The notes beneath the pieces are model-generated. The model did not search any database and had not been told where the DNA came from. It worked only from the letters and a program-made list of their open reading frames with translations. A program made the position numbers and the translations under genes. Shown here piece after piece: positions 6,597-7,966 of a stretch of 7,966 nucleotides of DNA. Each line of letters opens with the position of its first letter. The first letter of the stretch is position 1. The DNA is from Candidatus Melainabacteria bacterium (GTDB taxonomy: Bacteria; Cyanobacteriota; Vampirovibrionia; Obscuribacterales; Obscuribacteraceae), in NCBI GenBank assembly GCA_003175915.1, contig PSRH01000018.1, forward strand, positions 1 through 7,966, given 5' to 3'.

Positions 6597-7949
6597 CTAT
6601 GCGCCATTACTTCCATTTCTGGCTAGATTGCGGGAGATTCTTGACAGATGGTAAATAGCTCCCAGCAAAGTCGGTAGGCCCAAAAGTAGCAAGGTCGTGG
6701 AAACGCCGCCAGGCAGGTTGTCCGAGGAAAGTCCGGCTAAGACAACCGGAATCGTCGAAGCGGTCGACATGGCTGTGTTTTGAGCGCCAAACACCTTGCC
6801 CCGCAACTCCTCCGGTACGGCTGATTGCAGCGCTGCCTGCGTCGGCACTGCTACAAAAGCGCAGGATATTCCTGTAAAGGCAGCCAGGGTGAGGGGCACA
6901 ACCATCAGCCAACCGCCAAAGTAAACGCCTGTCAGGCCTACCATGGGGAAAATGAACTTCTGGATGAAACCCAGCATGCCGAGCAAGATCATGAACAGTC
7001 CCAATCCAGCAAAGCCCCTGTAAACGAGGAGATTACTGGGGTTATTGTGTCCGGTCTTGGCTACCCAGATATTGCCAATGCCCATACCCAGCCCGGCGGC
7101 AGCAACGATATAGCCGAACTGGAAGGGTTGGATATGCATCACCTGTTCCGCCAAACCAACGGCAATAATGTTGAGGGTAATAATCGTGCTGAAAAGTAGG
7201 GTGATTTTTAAAATTGCCCGGAAAACCGGCGGGCTGTCGACGATGTAGGCTAGCCCGCAGCGCAATTCTTCCCACCAGGGGTCATGTTGCCCGTTCAGCG
7301 GTTTGTTGCCCGGCAACTCAAACAAAAGTAAGGCAGCCAGCGCAAAGGCTAAAGCAATCGCTAGAGGAGCCTGAGCCACCCCGGTTCTCGATATGATCGG
7401 CTCACCGACAGCAAAACCGAATCCAAGCGCGATCATCATGGTTGTGAAAAATAGGGAGTTGGCGTGAAACAAGTCCTCCTTTTTGACCAACCTGGGAATG
7501 GAAGAGGTTTCGGCCGGTCCGAAGAACTGAGAACCAATGGAAACAAGGAAGGCCAGGGCAAGACATGCCTTGGGGGAATGAGCAATCCAGGGAAGGGTAA
7601 CCATACTGACGAAAAAAGCCCTTGCCAAGTTGGACAAAATCAAGACTATTTTGTTCGAACAACGGTCCACGTAAACGCCAGCTAGAGGACCCAGGGCGAT
7701 GGCTGGGATGGTGAAGGCAACATACAGCCAACTGGTTATTTCGGCAGCACCGATGCTCTGTTGTGGATCAAGAACCGCCCGCTGGCTGGTGAGTACGGCA
7801 ACAAATAAGACGAAAACGGCCCGATCGGCAAATTGAGAGAAAATCTGAGCCGTCCACAAACACATAAAATGGCGATTGCGGAAGAGCTCGCGAAAGCCGG
7901 GGCGAGTGCTCGACTGACTATGCTGAGGTGTGGTCAGATCGGATTTCAC
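6597..7949 (-). CDS. Major facilitator superfamily exporter, EntS-like (MFS_3) subfamily
   Basis: A 450-residue inner-membrane carrier with about 12 hydrophobic helices in two halves, separated by a polar central loop (about 212-230, containing PWWEELRCG). The loop between helices 2 and 3 has the MFS motif A, G-P-L-A-G-V-Y-V-D-R (87-96). The subfamily shows in FFGPAETSSIPRL (142-154) with AN (163-164), and in VPEELRGKVFGAQN (378-391), both typical of MFS_3 proteins such as the enterobactin exporter. Such proteins usually expel small molecules by proton antiport, but the substrate cannot be inferred here. The start is GTG at 7949 with no good ribosome site. The frame stays open to the window edge, so an earlier start outside is possible, although the N-terminus already looks long enough. 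The glycosyltransferase lies directly downstream. Confidence 0.92.
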   Translation of the reverse strand: MKSDLTTPQHSQSSTRPGFRELFRNRHFMCLWTAQIFSQFADRAVFVLFVAVLTSQRAVLDPQQSIGAAEITSWLYVAFTIPAIALGPLAGVYVDRCSNKIVLILSNLARAFFVSMVTLPWIAHSPKACLALAFLVSIGSQFFGPAETSSIPRLVKKEDLFHANSLFFTTMMIALGFGFAVGEPIISRTGVAQAPLAIALAFALAALLLFELPGNKPLNGQHDPWWEELRCGLAYIVDSPPVFRAILKITLLFSTIITLNIIAVGLAEQVMHIQPFQFGYIVAAAGLGMGIGNIWVAKTGHNNPSNLLVYRGFAGLGLFMILLGMLGFIQKFIFPMVGLTGVYFGGWLMVVPLTLAAFTGISCAFVAVPTQAALQSAVPEELRGKVFGAQNTAMSTASTIPVVLAGLSSDNLPGGVSTTLLLLGLPTLLGAIYHLSRISRNLARNGSNGA

Positions 7950-7966
7950 TTAAGGATTTCCGTAAA

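Overview
All eight genes that I can support lie on the minus strand, so transcription runs from high to low coordinates. No RNA gene, transposon, integrase, CRISPR array or phage gene is visible. The organism is a bacterium of moderate GC whose identity is not fixed by the window. The isocitrate dehydrogenase is of the Thermus/Rickettsia type with an extra C-terminal domain. That enzyme, together with a stand-alone MshEN-repeat protein and a family of secreted glycine-rich proteins, would fit a little-studied lineage such as the non-photosynthetic relatives of Cyanobacteria (Vampirovibrionia/Melainabacteria). This placement is a low-confidence inference.

Layout, in the direction of transcription. 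(1) 7949-6597: a 12-TM major facilitator exporter of the EntS-like (MFS_3) kind. (2) 6516-5134: a membrane-bound family 2 glycosyltransferase with the D, DxD, TDD and QxxRW signature of processive polysaccharide synthases; it closely follows the transporter and may share its transcript. (3) 5133-4755: about 380 bases without a gene, probably holding the promoter of the next block. (4) 4754-2952: four consecutive small genes (129, 123, 132 and 153 aa). They encode divergent paralogues: a Sec signal peptide, a first hydrophobic stretch, a G-x-E-x-G turn, a glycine-zipper segment and, in three of the four, a G-[WY]-[DN]-K-P-F-S tail. The block ends at a rho-independent terminator (2918-2876). (5) 2761-1472: a 429-residue protein built from four repeats, each carrying the paired 24-residue motifs of the MshEN / T2SS-E N-terminal domain but with no ATPase. 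(6) 1385 to the window start: NADP-type isocitrate dehydrogenase, cut off by the window edge shortly before its stop.

How they may work together: the glycosyltransferase, the exporter and the four secreted proteins all point to the cell envelope, and the MshEN-repeat protein could be a cyclic-di-GMP-related scaffold. Only the four-gene array is a convincing functional unit. Links between the blocks are inferred from proximity and shared strand alone. The array is the most unusual part of the window.
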